The notes: generated by a model from the sequence alone, not told the origin. A stretch of 40,815 bases of DNA from Sphingomonadales bacterium (GCA_027490455.1 JAIXYC010000148.1:1-40815), one strand, 5' to 3'; shown: positions 8,044 through 17,785, counted from the stretch's first letter. Translations and numbers: made by a program.

Positions 8044-9105
8044 ATGCGGAAGAAATGGCTTTTGGCGGTCCTTGGCGGGCTGGTCCTTGCGGGCGGCGCG
8101 GCATATGTAAAGCGTGACGCACTGGCGATGGCGCTGATTGCGCGGGCAGCGGACGGCGCAATGTCGCGCAATGTCATGGCGGAATTGCCCGCCAACGCGC
8201 TGCATGTCGGGTTTTGCGGCACGGGCTCGCCCTTGCCCAACCGTGACCGCGCTGCCGCGTGCACCGTTGTGATTGCCGGTGGCCGGTTGTTCGTTTTCGA
8301 CATGGGTGAAGGCTCCGGCAAAACGCTGTCTCTCATGGGCATGCCGCTCGATAAGATTGAGGGCGTGTGGCTCACGCATTTGCACAGCGACCATTTCGAA
8401 GGCCTTGGCCCGTTCACATTGCAACGTTGGGCAGGGACAAGCGCGAAAACGCCATTGTCGGTGTCTGGCCCTGAAGGCGTCACGGAAATCACCGATGGCC
8501 TGAATGCGGCGTACCGGATTGATTCAACCTACCGCATTGCCCACCATGGCGCAGCCGTTGTGCCGCAATCGGGCTTTGGCATGACGGGCAAGGCGATCCA
8601 GCCCGGCGTGGTTTACGATGCCAACGACGTGCGCATTACCGCCTTTTCTGTGGACCATGATCCGATCACGCCGGCCTTTGGCTATCGCGTCGATTATAAA
8701 GGCCGCAGCGTCACGATATCGGGTGACACCGCCTTCACCCCTGCGCTCGCCAAAGCCGCCAAGGGTTCGGATTTATATGTCAGCGAACTGCTGTCGCCGC
8801 GCATGGTCGATGCCCTCGCCACCAGCGCGCAAAAGGCAGGGATGATAAATCGGGCCAAAATCTTCGATGATATCCAGAATTACCATATCAGCCCCGAACA
8901 AGCCGCTGATGTCGCAAAAGCGTCTGGCGCAGGCATGTTGGCCTTCACCCATATCGTCCCGTCGGTGCCCAAGCCTTTGGAATTCGCGCTGATTGGTGAT
9001 GCCGCAAGCCGGTATAAGGGACCAATCAAGGTCATGCACGATGGCGACTTGATTAGCATTTCCGGCGCTGATGATTTCGAAACACGCAATTTGCTAAACC
9101 GATAG
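8044..9105 (+). CDS. Exported MBL-fold metallo-hydrolase (RNase Z / arylsulfatase-like)
   Basis: 353 residues from the ATG at 8044, chosen over 7990 because GGGGGAG lies just upstream. The N-terminus KKWLLAVLGGLVLAGGAA is a signal peptide or membrane anchor, so the enzyme probably faces the periplasm. The metallo-beta-lactamase zinc motif is HLHSDH at residues 112-117, with SGDTAF carrying the bridging Asp and FTHIVPS holding a later His. The N-terminal GFCGTGSPLPNRDRAAAC resembles the RNase Z/AtsA-like branch. Substrate is unknown. The next gene follows after 21 bases, so an operon is likely. Confidence 0.88.
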   Translation: MRKKWLLAVLGGLVLAGGAAYVKRDALAMALIARAADGAMSRNVMAELPANALHVGFCGTGSPLPNRDRAAACTVVIAGGRLFVFDMGEGSGKTLSLMGMPLDKIEGVWLTHLHSDHFEGLGPFTLQRWAGTSAKTPLSVSGPEGVTEITDGLNAAYRIDSTYRIAHHGAAVVPQSGFGMTGKAIQPGVVYDANDVRITAFSVDHDPITPAFGYRVDYKGRSVTISGDTAFTPALAKAAKGSDLYVSELLSPRMVDALATSAQKAGMINRAKIFDDIQNYHISPEQAADVAKASGAGMLAFTHIVPSVPKPLEFALIGDAASRYKGPIKVMHDGDLISISGADDFETRNLLNR

Positions 9106-9126
9106 CATAAGGGCTAAGGCCGCCAG

Positions 9127-9870
9127 ATGGGCTCATGGCTGATCTTATCATTATCAACACTGGCGATGACGGCGATTGTCGGCGTCCGTTATCTGCTCGT
9201 CAGCGGTGCTTTTGCATGGGCGACGAAATTGCGCGAGCCGGGTCTTTATGTTGGCCTTGACCAACAAATCCGCCGCGAAATCGGGTGGAGCCTCGCCAGT
9301 GCCGCGATTTACGGCATTCCTGCGGGTGTCGTCGCTTGGGGATGGGATAATCTCGGCTGGACGTTGATTTACCGTGATGCCGGCGCTTACCCTTTTTGGT
9401 ATCTGCCGCTGTCGGTATTTCTATATCTGTTTGCGCACGACACATGGTTTTATTGGACACACCGGCTGATGCATCGCCCGTTTTGGTTCAAGGCCGCGCA
9501 CGCTGTCCATCATGAAAGCCGCCCGCCGACGGCATGGGCTGCCATGTCCTTCCATCCGTGGGAGGCATTATCGGGGGCGTTCGTTATTCCGTTTTTGGTC
9601 TTCGTCATTCCCATTCATGTTGCGTCTTTGGGCGTCGTGCTATCGGTGATGACAATCATGGGCGTTACCAACCATATGGGGTGGGAATGTTTCCCGAAAT
9701 CCATCGTCAACGGCACATTAGGACAGTGGCTGATAACGGCGACACATCATCAAAAGCATCACGACGCATATCGGGGGAATTATGGGCTATATTTCAGGTT
9801 TTGGGATAAAATGTGCGGCACTGACCTTGGTCTCGGCCATTGGGATCGCAACCTTAAGCGGCGCGGCTGA
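9127..9870 (+). CDS. Sterol desaturase / fatty acid hydroxylase superfamily membrane protein
   Basis: 247 residues with several transmembrane helices and the three di-iron histidine clusters of the family: HDTWFYWTHRLMH, HAVHH and HHQKHH. Enzymes of this fold hydroxylate or desaturate sterols, sphingolipids, fatty acids or carotenoids at the membrane. The location beside the crt operon makes a carotenoid or membrane-lipid substrate possible, but the histidine spacing is ERG3-like, not that of the short CrtZ enzymes. Its last 89 bases overlap the signal-peptide region of the next gene. The C-terminus (FRFWDKMCGTDLG) looks genuine, so the overlap is not an artefact of a wrong stop. Confidence 0.88.
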   Translation: MGSWLILSLSTLAMTAIVGVRYLLVSGAFAWATKLREPGLYVGLDQQIRREIGWSLASAAIYGIPAGVVAWGWDNLGWTLIYRDAGAYPFWYLPLSVFLYLFAHDTWFYWTHRLMHRPFWFKAAHAVHHESRPPTAWAAMSFHPWEALSGAFVIPFLVFVIPIHVASLGVVLSVMTIMGVTNHMGWECFPKSIVNGTLGQWLITATHHQKHHDAYRGNYGLYFRFWDKMCGTDLGLGHWDRNLKRRG

Positions 9871-10255
9871 GGCTACGTCTGCAACCTCCACGCTTGAAAT
9901 AAACATTTACGGTCTGCGCAGCACAAAGGGCAATGTCCTTGTCTGCGTCACCGCCAATCCGCGCTTCTTCCCCGATTGCGGCAAGGATCCCAAAAGTTTC
10001 AAAACCAGCGTATCGGCCCGCGATGCCGCAAATGTATCTTTCACGGGCATAACAAAGGGCACATATGCGGTCGCGTTGGTCCATGATGAAAATGCCAACA
10101 ACAAAATGGATATGGCCATTTTCCTGCCCAAAGAAGGCTTTGGCTTTTCCCGCAACCCCGCGATTGTTGCGGGCCCGCCCAAGTTTAAGGCCGCGGCATT
10201 TGCGGTTGATGCCGCCGCCGTCAGCCAGCGGGTAAAGATGAAATATATGCTGTAA
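9782..10255 (+). CDS. Secreted DUF2141-family protein
   Basis: 157 residues. The start ATG 9782 lies inside the previous gene, but TCGGGGGAAT just upstream is a strong ribosome site and the N-terminus is a good signal peptide (ALTLVSAIGIATLSGAAEA). The mature part matches the DUF2141 pattern: short beta-strands with YGLRSTKGNVLVCV and YAVALVHDENANNKMD. Two cysteines (VCVTANPRFFPDC) may form a disulfide. The family's function is unknown; proteins of this type are periplasmic or cell-surface. It is often seen beside sterol-desaturase-family genes in this lineage (from memory, not checked). Confidence 0.85.
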   Translation: MGYISGFGIKCAALTLVSAIGIATLSGAAEATSATSTLEINIYGLRSTKGNVLVCVTANPRFFPDCGKDPKSFKTSVSARDAANVSFTGITKGTYAVALVHDENANNKMDMAIFLPKEGFGFSRNPAIVAGPPKFKAAAFAVDAAAVSQRVKMKYML

Positions 10256-10357
10256 CGGCGCGGTTGTGCGCGGCGGCGGAACTTTCTCGCTCGCCTTAAC
10301 GAGTTGGAAATCATGTGTGGGTCATAGTCCCGATTCTCTGCAAATAGGGCGCCCGCT

Positions 10358-10786
10358 ATGATTTCGTCGCACGACCAGTTTACATCCAATTCCTCTCACC
10401 CCGCGTCGGCAAAGTCCGCCGACGCGCCACGCGCCCTTACGCGTGAGGCGCGCTTGAGCTGGATCGGATCAAAGCTGGCGCAGCTGATCGACATTGAAGA
10501 TGCCCGGCTTGATGCCCTGCACCACCGTATGTGGATGCGGATATTGCAAAGCGGCCTTGAACCCGCCGCACCGCGGAACGAGATCGATCAGCTGGCGATC
10601 CACATCCTTGCGGTTGCAACATTGGCAGACGATGTCGCGGCGAAAGATGGGTCACAGGCCGCAATGGCCGCCGTCATGCAAGCCAGCGGCAAAACACTCG
10701 AGCCGTTACTGGCGGAAAAATTCCTGCACCTTGCAAGCACACCCATATTCTGGAGGGCGCTGCGTTCGGATGTTGCTGCGGCTTAG
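10358..10786 (+). CDS. Conserved-looking hypothetical protein, mostly helical
   Basis: 142 residues beginning MISSHDQF. The Ser/Ala-rich first 25 residues look disordered. The rest is predicted helical by eye (LSWIGSKLAQLIDIEDARLDALHHRMWMRIL). No signal peptide, membrane helix or catalytic motif is visible. Codon use resembles that of neighbouring genes, which supports coding. It stands alone, about 100 bases after the DUF2141 gene and convergent with the cytochrome gene. I do not recognise a family. Confidence 0.55.
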   Translation: MISSHDQFTSNSSHPASAKSADAPRALTREARLSWIGSKLAQLIDIEDARLDALHHRMWMRILQSGLEPAAPRNEIDQLAIHILAVATLADDVAAKDGSQAAMAAVMQASGKTLEPLLAEKFLHLASTPIFWRALRSDVAAA

Positions 10787-10810
10787 CGCGCTAGATTAAA
10801 GTTGCCGGCA

Positions 10811-12031
10811 TCACTTCTTAAACGGGTCGCTGAATTTTGCGTCCGTGGTTAGGCTGCCGTCGTTCAGTGTGAGCAGGAATGCCACTAAAGCGGCCTTTTC
10901 ATTCGCCGTGAGGTTCAATCGCAACGGCGCTCCAGCTGGTGTTTTCAGCCTATTGTCCAAAGCCGGGCCATTTTGGATGCCGCTGTTGTAATGTTCTATC
11001 ACTTGCTCAAGTGTCGAAAATCTTCCGTCGTGCATGAACGCTCTCGATAGTCCGACATTCTTCAGCGACGGCGATTTGAATATGATCGTTTCATTTGCGT
11101 CCAACCCATTGCTGAGCGAATTGGCCGCCAATGCAAATGTCGGCGGTTGATGGCACGCCGCACAACCGGCCCCGCCTTGACCCCGGCCAGTCATAAACAA
11201 TTGATGGCCCAATTCTTCTGATGCCGAAAATCCGGGCAAGGGCGCATTGAGATTCCGGTTCTGTGCCGTGGCATTAAACACCTGCGCATATGCCGTGTCC
11301 CAACGGCTGGCGGACGAAATCATCGATCGGGCGAACTGGGCCAATGCCTGCTGTATCCGCGCCTCGGTGATCGCGGCATTGCCGAACGCGAGGGTGAACA
11401 GGTCTGGATAATATGTTGATGCCGCCAATTTGGTGAGCAAGGCGCTTATCCCGCCATGTGCGCTGTCAAAGCCCATTTCAATTGGGTGGACAATGGGCTG
11501 GCTAACCTGCAATTCCAACGAGGCCGCCCGTTTGTCCCAGAACATGGTGCCAGGGCGATAATATTTGATATTGCCCAGCCGCATGGCGTGGGCGCTGGTA
11601 AAGGCTGTGCCCGAAAAGCCGGTGCTAAATCGTCTAGGATCATCAAATCCACTGGCCTGTTGATGGCAGGACGCGCAGGACGTCGTATCGTTGACGCTCA
11701 ATCTTTTGTCGAAAAACAACACCCTGCCCAGCGTCGCTACCCGGTCACTCACCGGATTGTTGTTCGGTGTGTTGTCCAATGCCGCGACCGTCGCATCATA
11801 ATAAGCGGGCAGCACGGGGTTTGCGTAATTGTCGAGCCTGCTGACATCGATCGTTGTGAAATCAACGATCCCAGATACCGTTGGCGGCGGCGGTGGCGGC
11901 TGTGGTGTCGGCGCGGCCGCGACGGTTACAGGAGGCGTTGTCGCACTGGTGGTCGTATCTCCGCCACAGCCCGTCAGAGCGAGGCTGATGGGAAAAACGA
12001 TCCCCAAAGCGGTTGGAATAATCTTTCGCAT
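10811..12031 (-). CDS. Di-heme cytochrome c peroxidase-family lipoprotein
   Basis: 406 residues. The N-terminus ends in a lipobox (ISLALTGC, lipidated Cys22), followed by a Thr/Ala stretch and a proline-rich linker (PTPQPPPPPP, residues 41-50), so the enzyme is probably tethered to the membrane and facing the periplasm. Two heme c sites are present: CASCH (119-123) and CAACH (290-294). Domain order and LGRVLFFDKRLSVN match the bacterial CCP/MauG superfamily. CCPs reduce hydrogen peroxide with electrons from cytochrome c; MauG-like members do other oxidations, and the sequence alone does not separate them. It is monocistronic and divergent from thiC. Confidence 0.88.
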   Translation of the reverse strand: MRKIIPTALGIVFPISLALTGCGGDTTTSATTPPVTVAAAPTPQPPPPPPTVSGIVDFTTIDVSRLDNYANPVLPAYYDATVAALDNTPNNNPVSDRVATLGRVLFFDKRLSVNDTTSCASCHQQASGFDDPRRFSTGFSGTAFTSAHAMRLGNIKYYRPGTMFWDKRAASLELQVSQPIVHPIEMGFDSAHGGISALLTKLAASTYYPDLFTLAFGNAAITEARIQQALAQFARSMISSASRWDTAYAQVFNATAQNRNLNAPLPGFSASEELGHQLFMTGRGQGGAGCAACHQPPTFALAANSLSNGLDANETIIFKSPSLKNVGLSRAFMHDGRFSTLEQVIEHYNSGIQNGPALDNRLKTPAGAPLRLNLTANEKAALVAFLLTLNDGSLTTDAKFSDPFKK

Positions 12032-12227
12032 ATTTCAACCCTCTGATTATTTTAAAGAAGTTAGAACACCCCGACGTATCAGCGTCAATGCTTCTTTGTG
12101 TTTGATATTATGAACAATAATTGAACGATAATGATGTTCGCGGATTACCCGCGCGATTTTGTTGTGCAGCGATTGCCGTTGCGATGTTCATCCTGCTGGA
12201 CTGACGCGCCTCTCTCGCCTATTGCAT

Positions 12228-14223
<1,996 letters not shown>

Positions 14224-14237
14224 TTTAATCCGCGCGG

Positions 14238-15206
14238 CTAACCGCCAATCGCTTCCTCGATCCACGCACGTGCATCGGGGAAGCTGCGCTCTACCTCTGG
14301 CAGGTCATTGACGCACAGAAATTTGATCGCGTCGCGCTCTGTCCCGCGCAGAAAGCCGCTGACATCATCGGCGGAATATTGGCCATGCGCGCCGACGGCA
14401 ATGTGCAGATAATCGCGCGTGTCCAATATCGCGGCGCTATTATCGGCAAGGCAGGCATGGTTATGCAGGCTTTGTGGCAGGAATTGCGCGGTGTCGCGAA
14501 AGCGATAGCTGGCGTTGTGCGCAAATTCGGACGGGAAGTTTTCAAACAAGTCCGCCATCACCGAACGCTGCATCGGGTGCACGACATGCGCGCTTTCGAA
14601 CACATGGTCGGCACTATAGCCAATCATCTGCGCGGCGTTGATCTGGTTAAAATGGTTCAGCAGGCTGGCCTCATCACGGCTCGCGCCACAGGCCGCCAGA
14701 TCGCTGTGGTCGGTCCATTTGCCGCGCAGCACGGGGCCATCGCCGGCAAAGAAATCCGACGGCGTAACCGGCGCGGTCAGGAAGACGTCATCATTGAAAT
14801 ATAGGAAATGTTCGGCCAGCCCGGGGATGCGCCACAACATAGTTTCAATCGACAGCGAATTGAACGTCGGCAACGCATTGTCCGCCCCGCCAAAGATGTC
14901 GCGATGGTCAACGATGCTGATCTTCGCCGCAAATTCGGGCGGCAATTGCGTAATCTGCGGGATTTGATTGTCGGTGACGATCCATATCCGCCGCACCCAC
15001 GGCGCATTGTTGGCGATGGAACGCATGCAATAATTCAGCTCATCACTGCAGACCCAGCGATGGGGGTTGGTGCCATTATCGTGGAGCGGCGCACGCGCGA
15101 AAGCATCCGCCTCCGCCTTGGCCTGCGCCAGATAGAAATCCCTTTGTGCCTTATGCGCGGGGTCCGCCCCGTCGACCCACGTAATGACTGCATCGACTTC
15201 TATCAT
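14238..15206 (-). CDS. Stealth-family polysaccharide phosphotransferase
   Basis: 322 residues with the ordered Stealth conserved regions: VDAVITWVDGADP at the N-terminus (CR1), WVCSDELNYCMRSIANNAPWVRRI with IVTDNQIP (CR2), FLYFNDDVFL (CR3), and a C-terminal HNASYRFRD..HNHACL stretch. The family transfers hexose-1-phosphate from nucleotide sugars to build capsular or exopolysaccharide, and resembles the GlcNAc-1-phosphotransferase domain. It is a lone gene, convergent with thiC and only 16 bases away. No other polysaccharide genes are nearby. The flanking thiC-end duplication suggests it arrived by insertion. Confidence 0.88.
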   Translation of the reverse strand: MIEVDAVITWVDGADPAHKAQRDFYLAQAKAEADAFARAPLHDNGTNPHRWVCSDELNYCMRSIANNAPWVRRIWIVTDNQIPQITQLPPEFAAKISIVDHRDIFGGADNALPTFNSLSIETMLWRIPGLAEHFLYFNDDVFLTAPVTPSDFFAGDGPVLRGKWTDHSDLAACGASRDEASLLNHFNQINAAQMIGYSADHVFESAHVVHPMQRSVMADLFENFPSEFAHNASYRFRDTAQFLPQSLHNHACLADNSAAILDTRDYLHIAVGAHGQYSADDVSGFLRGTERDAIKFLCVNDLPEVERSFPDARAWIEEAIGG

Positions 15207-15299
15207 TCACCCACAATTTACGCCCCAGTTTATGCCGCTGTAGGTTTATGCAGAGGTTTTGGGAAATGTAAAATCTTTGCGGGTGGAGGTGGGAAGCGA

Positions 15300-15353
15300 G
15301 AACAAATCGGCCGCGAGATATATGGGCGCTGGTGGTCGGGAGCATGATTGAGC
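15300..15353 (+). repeat. thiC: Direct repeat copy 2: remnant of a thiC 3' end
   Basis: The stretch GGCCGCGAG-ATAT-ATGGGCGCTGGTGGTCGGG repeats the end of thiC. Its last part still encodes MGAGGREHD then a stop, against MGAGDREHD in the intact gene. A 2-base deletion breaks the frame further upstream. It looks like a displaced thiC tail left by duplication or by insertion of the Stealth segment. Confidence 0.72.
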
Positions 15354-15434
15354 GAAACAATCAAATAAGAGCGCATTGATGCCGTCCCAATTTTATTTGG
15401 GTAGACAAGCAATGCATTCTAAATGCTTGGCGTG

Positions 15435-15470
15435 GTCGCTTTTGTCGCTTTTGTCGCTTTTGTCGCTTTT
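15435..15470 (+). repeat. Four perfect copies of GTCGCTTTT
   Basis: The 9-base unit GTCGCTTTT occurs four times head to tail without interruption, about 90 bases before the start of the secreted-protein gene. The following GGCG breaks the array. A unit of 9 would not change the reading frame, so any effect would come from spacing in the leader. Confidence 0.9.
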
Positions 15471-15557
15471 GGCGTGCAATATTGCCGTATGGCTGTGCAG
15501 GCCAAGGGCATAGATGTTTGTCATTATGGCCATCAACCAAATAAGGGTTCACATATC

Positions 15558-16118
15558 ATGCGCGTCATTGCCTCGCTTCTCATCCTCGCGGCTGCTGCAG
15601 CCCCCGCCTTTGCCCAGCCGGCGTCGGTGGATATCGCCGCCGCGCGCGCCGCGATGACGGGGACATGGTCGGGGAAGCTCGAATATCTGGATTATGGCGC
15701 GAACAAATGGTTCGGCATTTCGGTCAAGACGCAGATTGAGGATCAGGGCGACGGCGTGACCATGATCCGCAAGTCCGACTTTGACGATGGTCCAAAGGTC
15801 GGGAATGTGCGGATTACTTCAGTCGAGCTGTTGGATCCGGCGGCGGGGACGGTGGCCACCGGGACATTTCGCAAGGGACGCAGCGTTGAGATATTTACCT
15901 ATGCGGTGCGGTTTGACGGGGCTCCGGCTGATGCGACGCATTGGACGATGGTTGAAGACGCGTTGGGGAAGGATGATGACCGCCCCGCAATACTGCGCCT
16001 GACGACCACGCGCGATGGCGACAGCATCGAAACGGTAAAGCAGATCGATTTTCAGGATGATGACAAGGCCGAGTGGATCACCCGCAACCGCACGCGGCTT
16101 TCGCGGATTGCGGGTTAA
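15558..16118 (+). CDS. Secreted protein of unknown function (lipocalin-size, single domain)
   Basis: The start at 15558 is chosen over the track's 15423 because it gives a clean signal peptide (MRVIASLLILAAAAAPAFA then QPA) and has AAGGG upstream. The 186-residue precursor contains MTGTWSGKLEYLDYGANKWF near the mature start and a series of short beta-like segments. The lack of cysteines and the alternating polar/hydrophobic pattern suggest a beta-barrel-like periplasmic protein. No named family is recognised. It stands alone on its transcript. Confidence 0.75.
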   Translation: MRVIASLLILAAAAAPAFAQPASVDIAAARAAMTGTWSGKLEYLDYGANKWFGISVKTQIEDQGDGVTMIRKSDFDDGPKVGNVRITSVELLDPAAGTVATGTFRKGRSVEIFTYAVRFDGAPADATHWTMVEDALGKDDDRPAILRLTTTRDGDSIETVKQIDFQDDDKAEWITRNRTRLSRIAG

Positions 16119-16186
16119 GGAATGGCTGGCATAACGCGCAGGCGGCGTTATGCTGCGCGTTCATCGCCCACAAAAGTTGAACCATC

Positions 16187-16477
16187 ATGACGAAGCCGAA
16201 AAATCCCAGCTGGTTTGATATTTCTATGGATGCCTTCGCGCTCGCAGCGGAATCCAACATGGTGATTGCGGCGCGCTTGGGCAGTCTGGCGCTCGGCGGA
16301 CCAAATGCGGTGCGTGAGGCGGAGCGGATGGTGAGCGAGAAGGTCGCGGCCAACATGACGCTTGGCGCGGACCTGATGACCGGCAAGCACGGGCTTACCC
16401 CCGAAAGCATGGTCAGCGGCAGTATCGATCATTATGCCAAGCATGTGACCGCCAACCGCAAACGGCTTTTGGGTTAA
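16187..16477 (+). CDS. Small helical protein, possibly phasin-like
   Basis: 96 residues, helical by eye, with repeated Ala/Met/Leu positions (MDAFALAAESNMVIAARLG, AERMVSEKVAANMTLG). There is no signal peptide, membrane helix or cysteine. The pattern recalls small phasin or granule-associated proteins, but that is a weak resemblance. It begins 68 bases after the secreted-protein gene and has no strong ribosome site. I do not assign a function. Confidence 0.6.
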   Translation: MTKPKNPSWFDISMDAFALAAESNMVIAARLGSLALGGPNAVREAERMVSEKVAANMTLGADLMTGKHGLTPESMVSGSIDHYAKHVTANRKRLLG

Positions 16478-16544
16478 AGCGGGTGCGCGGGAATGGCCGG
16501 AAATGGCGGAAAAACAGGGGAAAAGCGGGCTTCGACCTTGTTAT

Positions 16545-16719
16545 TTGCTAATGCCGTAAATTAGGCGTATAAGCCAGACACGCTATCGTCGACCGAGACG
16601 GAATTTGAGGCGCGTATCTGATGAAATAAGCGGAGCGTGCAACGTTTTTCCCAACACGACTTGGCTACCCACTTGGCGCTGTTGCCCGGTGGTCACCTGT
16701 TTCGTGAAAGGAACATATT
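16545..16719 (+). promoter_or_regulatory. cspA promoter and long 5' leader
   Basis: TTGCTA (16545-16550), a 17-base spacer and TATAAG (16568-16573) form a good sigma-70-like promoter. Transcription would begin near 16580, leaving a ~140-base leader before ATG 16720. Long leaders are typical of cold-shock genes, where RNA structure controls translation with temperature. The ribosome site is AAAGGAAC. Confidence 0.6.
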
Positions 16720-16929
16720 ATGCCTACTGGCACCGTAAAATTCTTCAATGCCGATAAAGGCTATGGCTTTATTGCACCCGATGGTGGTGGCGATGACAGC
16801 TTCGTGCACATCTCGGCTGTTCAAGCTGCTGGCATGCACTCGCTCGACAAAGAGCAGCGCGTAAATTTCGAAGTCGAAATTGGCCGCAACGGTAAAGCTT
16901 CGGCTGTAAATCTTTCAGCTGCTGATTAA
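16720..16929 (+). CDS. cspA: Cold-shock protein, CspA family
   Basis: 69 residues, a complete single cold-shock domain. RNP1 is KGYGFIAP (residues 14-21) and RNP2 is DSFVHIS. The family binds single-stranded RNA and DNA as an RNA chaperone and is often cold- or stress-induced. The paralogue identity cannot be fixed from sequence alone, so the symbol is generic. A long leader precedes it and a clear intrinsic terminator follows 23 bases after the stop, so it is monocistronic. Confidence 0.95.
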   Translation: MPTGTVKFFNADKGYGFIAPDGGGDDSFVHISAVQAAGMHSLDKEQRVNFEVEIGRNGKASAVNLSAAD

Positions 16930-16944
16930 TCAGCGCTTAGGTTT

Positions 16945-16979
16945 AAAAAAAAGGGCTGCCGAAAGGCGGCCCTTTTTTT
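16945..16979. terminator. Bidirectional intrinsic terminator
   Basis: An eight-pair stem GGGCTGCC/GGCGGCCC with a GAAA tetraloop is followed by seven T on the plus strand and preceded by eight A, which form the U-tract for the minus strand. It ends cspA and the convergent zinc-ribbon gene. Confidence 0.93.
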
Positions 16980-16997
16980 GTGCGCGGCGATTGCAGG

Positions 16998-17297
16998 TTA
17001 ATCGAACAGCTCTTCCAGAAATGACTTCCTCCGCTTTTGATACGGATAGCCATGGCCAAAGCCCGGCTGCTGGTGGCCATAGCCTGGCGGTGCAAATCCG
17101 GCTGGCGCTTGCGGCGGAACGGGTTGCGGGGCAGGCATCTCGGCAGCAGCGCTGCGTTCGATGATCTTGTCCAATTCGCCACGATCAAGCCAAACGCCGC
17201 GGCATTGTGGGCAATAGTCGATTTCGACGCCCTGACGGTCACTCATGACAAGCGCGACATTGCAAACAGGGCATGGCATTCCAACGGCTGGGTTCAT
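16998..17297 (-). CDS. zf-TFIIB zinc-ribbon domain protein
   Basis: Starting at 17297 (ATG with GAGGAG upstream) gives 99 residues: MNPAVGMPCPVCNVALVM, then DYCPQCRGVWLDRGELDKII. The two CPxC pairs form a TFIIB-type zinc ribbon (zf-TFIIB family, RGVWLDRGEL signature). The C-terminal half is low-complexity Pro/Gly/Tyr-rich (PPQAPAGFAPPGYGHQQPG) and ends with a basic stretch. The track's start at 17336 adds 13 residues and lacks a ribosome site. The function of this family is unknown. It shares its strand with the PhnA-like gene upstream. Confidence 0.88.
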   Translation of the reverse strand: MNPAVGMPCPVCNVALVMSDRQGVEIDYCPQCRGVWLDRGELDKIIERSAAAEMPAPQPVPPQAPAGFAPPGYGHQQPGFGHGYPYQKRRKSFLEELFD

Positions 17298-17341
17298 ATC
17301 GGGTCTCCTCTTTATTGGTTTAAAGCGGTCCGACATCGCCG

Positions 17342-17470
17342 TCAGGTGACGACCAGAGGGGCCCGGCCCGCAAAACGCAGTTGGGCATTGGCAGGCATTA
17401 TTTCAATAAGCTTGGTTGTTAATTCCGCAATGCGCCGGTCATCCACATCGCGGACCGCCCACCCGAACCA
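17342..17470 (-). other. Open frame continuing past the PhnA-like stop (possible small gene or remnant)
   Basis: Directly after the TGA of the PhnA-like gene, the same frame stays open for 42 more codons (WFGWAVRDVDDRRIAELTTK... to a second TGA). The peptide has natural-looking composition. A GTG (start of VDDRRIAEL) could begin a 34-residue protein, but no ribosome site is convincing. It may be a remnant, a readthrough extension, or chance. Confidence 0.3.
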
Positions 17471-17785
17471 TCAGCGTTTCCGGACAAACTCCGCACGCAG
17501 CACGAGGCCCTTGATGCCGTCAAACCGGCAGTCAATCTCCTGCGCATCGCCCGTCAAGCGGATGGATTTGATAAGCGTTCCGCGCTTCAATGTTTGGCCT
17601 GCGCCCTTTACGGTTAGGTCCTTGATCAATGTGACCTGATCGCCGTCGGCCAGAATATTGCCGACCGCGTCGCGGACCTCAACTGCGCCGTCCTGTTCGG
17701 ATTTGGCATTGGCTTCCGCGGCGCTGATCCATTCGCCAGAGGCCTCGTCGTAAACATATTCGTCGTCGGTTCCGTCGGCCATCAT
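17471..17785 (-). CDS. PhnA/YjdM-like protein with a degenerate N-terminal ribbon
   Basis: 104 residues. The C-terminal ~70 residues match the PhnA/YjdM domain: VRDAVGNILADGDQVTLIKDLTVKG, then IDCRFDGIKGLVLRAEFVRK. Canonical YjdM has an N-terminal zinc ribbon of two CPxC pairs. Here the equivalent stretch (DDEYVYDEASGEWISAAEA) aligns around the EYxYE..G segment but has no cysteine. Despite the old phosphonate name, the family's function is uncertain. The ribosome site GGGGA precedes an ATGATG start, so either ATG may be used. Confidence 0.85.
   Translation of the reverse strand: MMADGTDDEYVYDEASGEWISAAEANAKSEQDGAVEVRDAVGNILADGDQVTLIKDLTVKGAGQTLKRGTLIKSIRLTGDAQEIDCRFDGIKGLVLRAEFVRKR

Larger units (their letters stand above)
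15207..15557. other. Non-coding stretch between the Stealth gene and the secreted-protein gene
   Basis: These 351 bases hold the thiC-tail copy (15300-15353) and a 9-bp tandem repeat (15435-15470). The region before the ATG at 15558 has AAGGG as ribosome site. The ORF track extends the downstream gene back to 15423, but that extension is only the repeat (VAFVAFVAF) and lacks a protein-like character. No RNA gene was recognised. Confidence 0.6.

Noticed and set aside
10277-10303. EcfG-like promoter GGAAC-N17-CGAG before the 142-residue ORF
   Set aside because: The -10 element does not match CGTT, and GGAAC alone is common.
15423-15557. 45-residue N-terminal extension of the secreted protein
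   Set aside because: It consists of the 9-bp repeat in translation and would destroy the signal peptide's N-terminal position.
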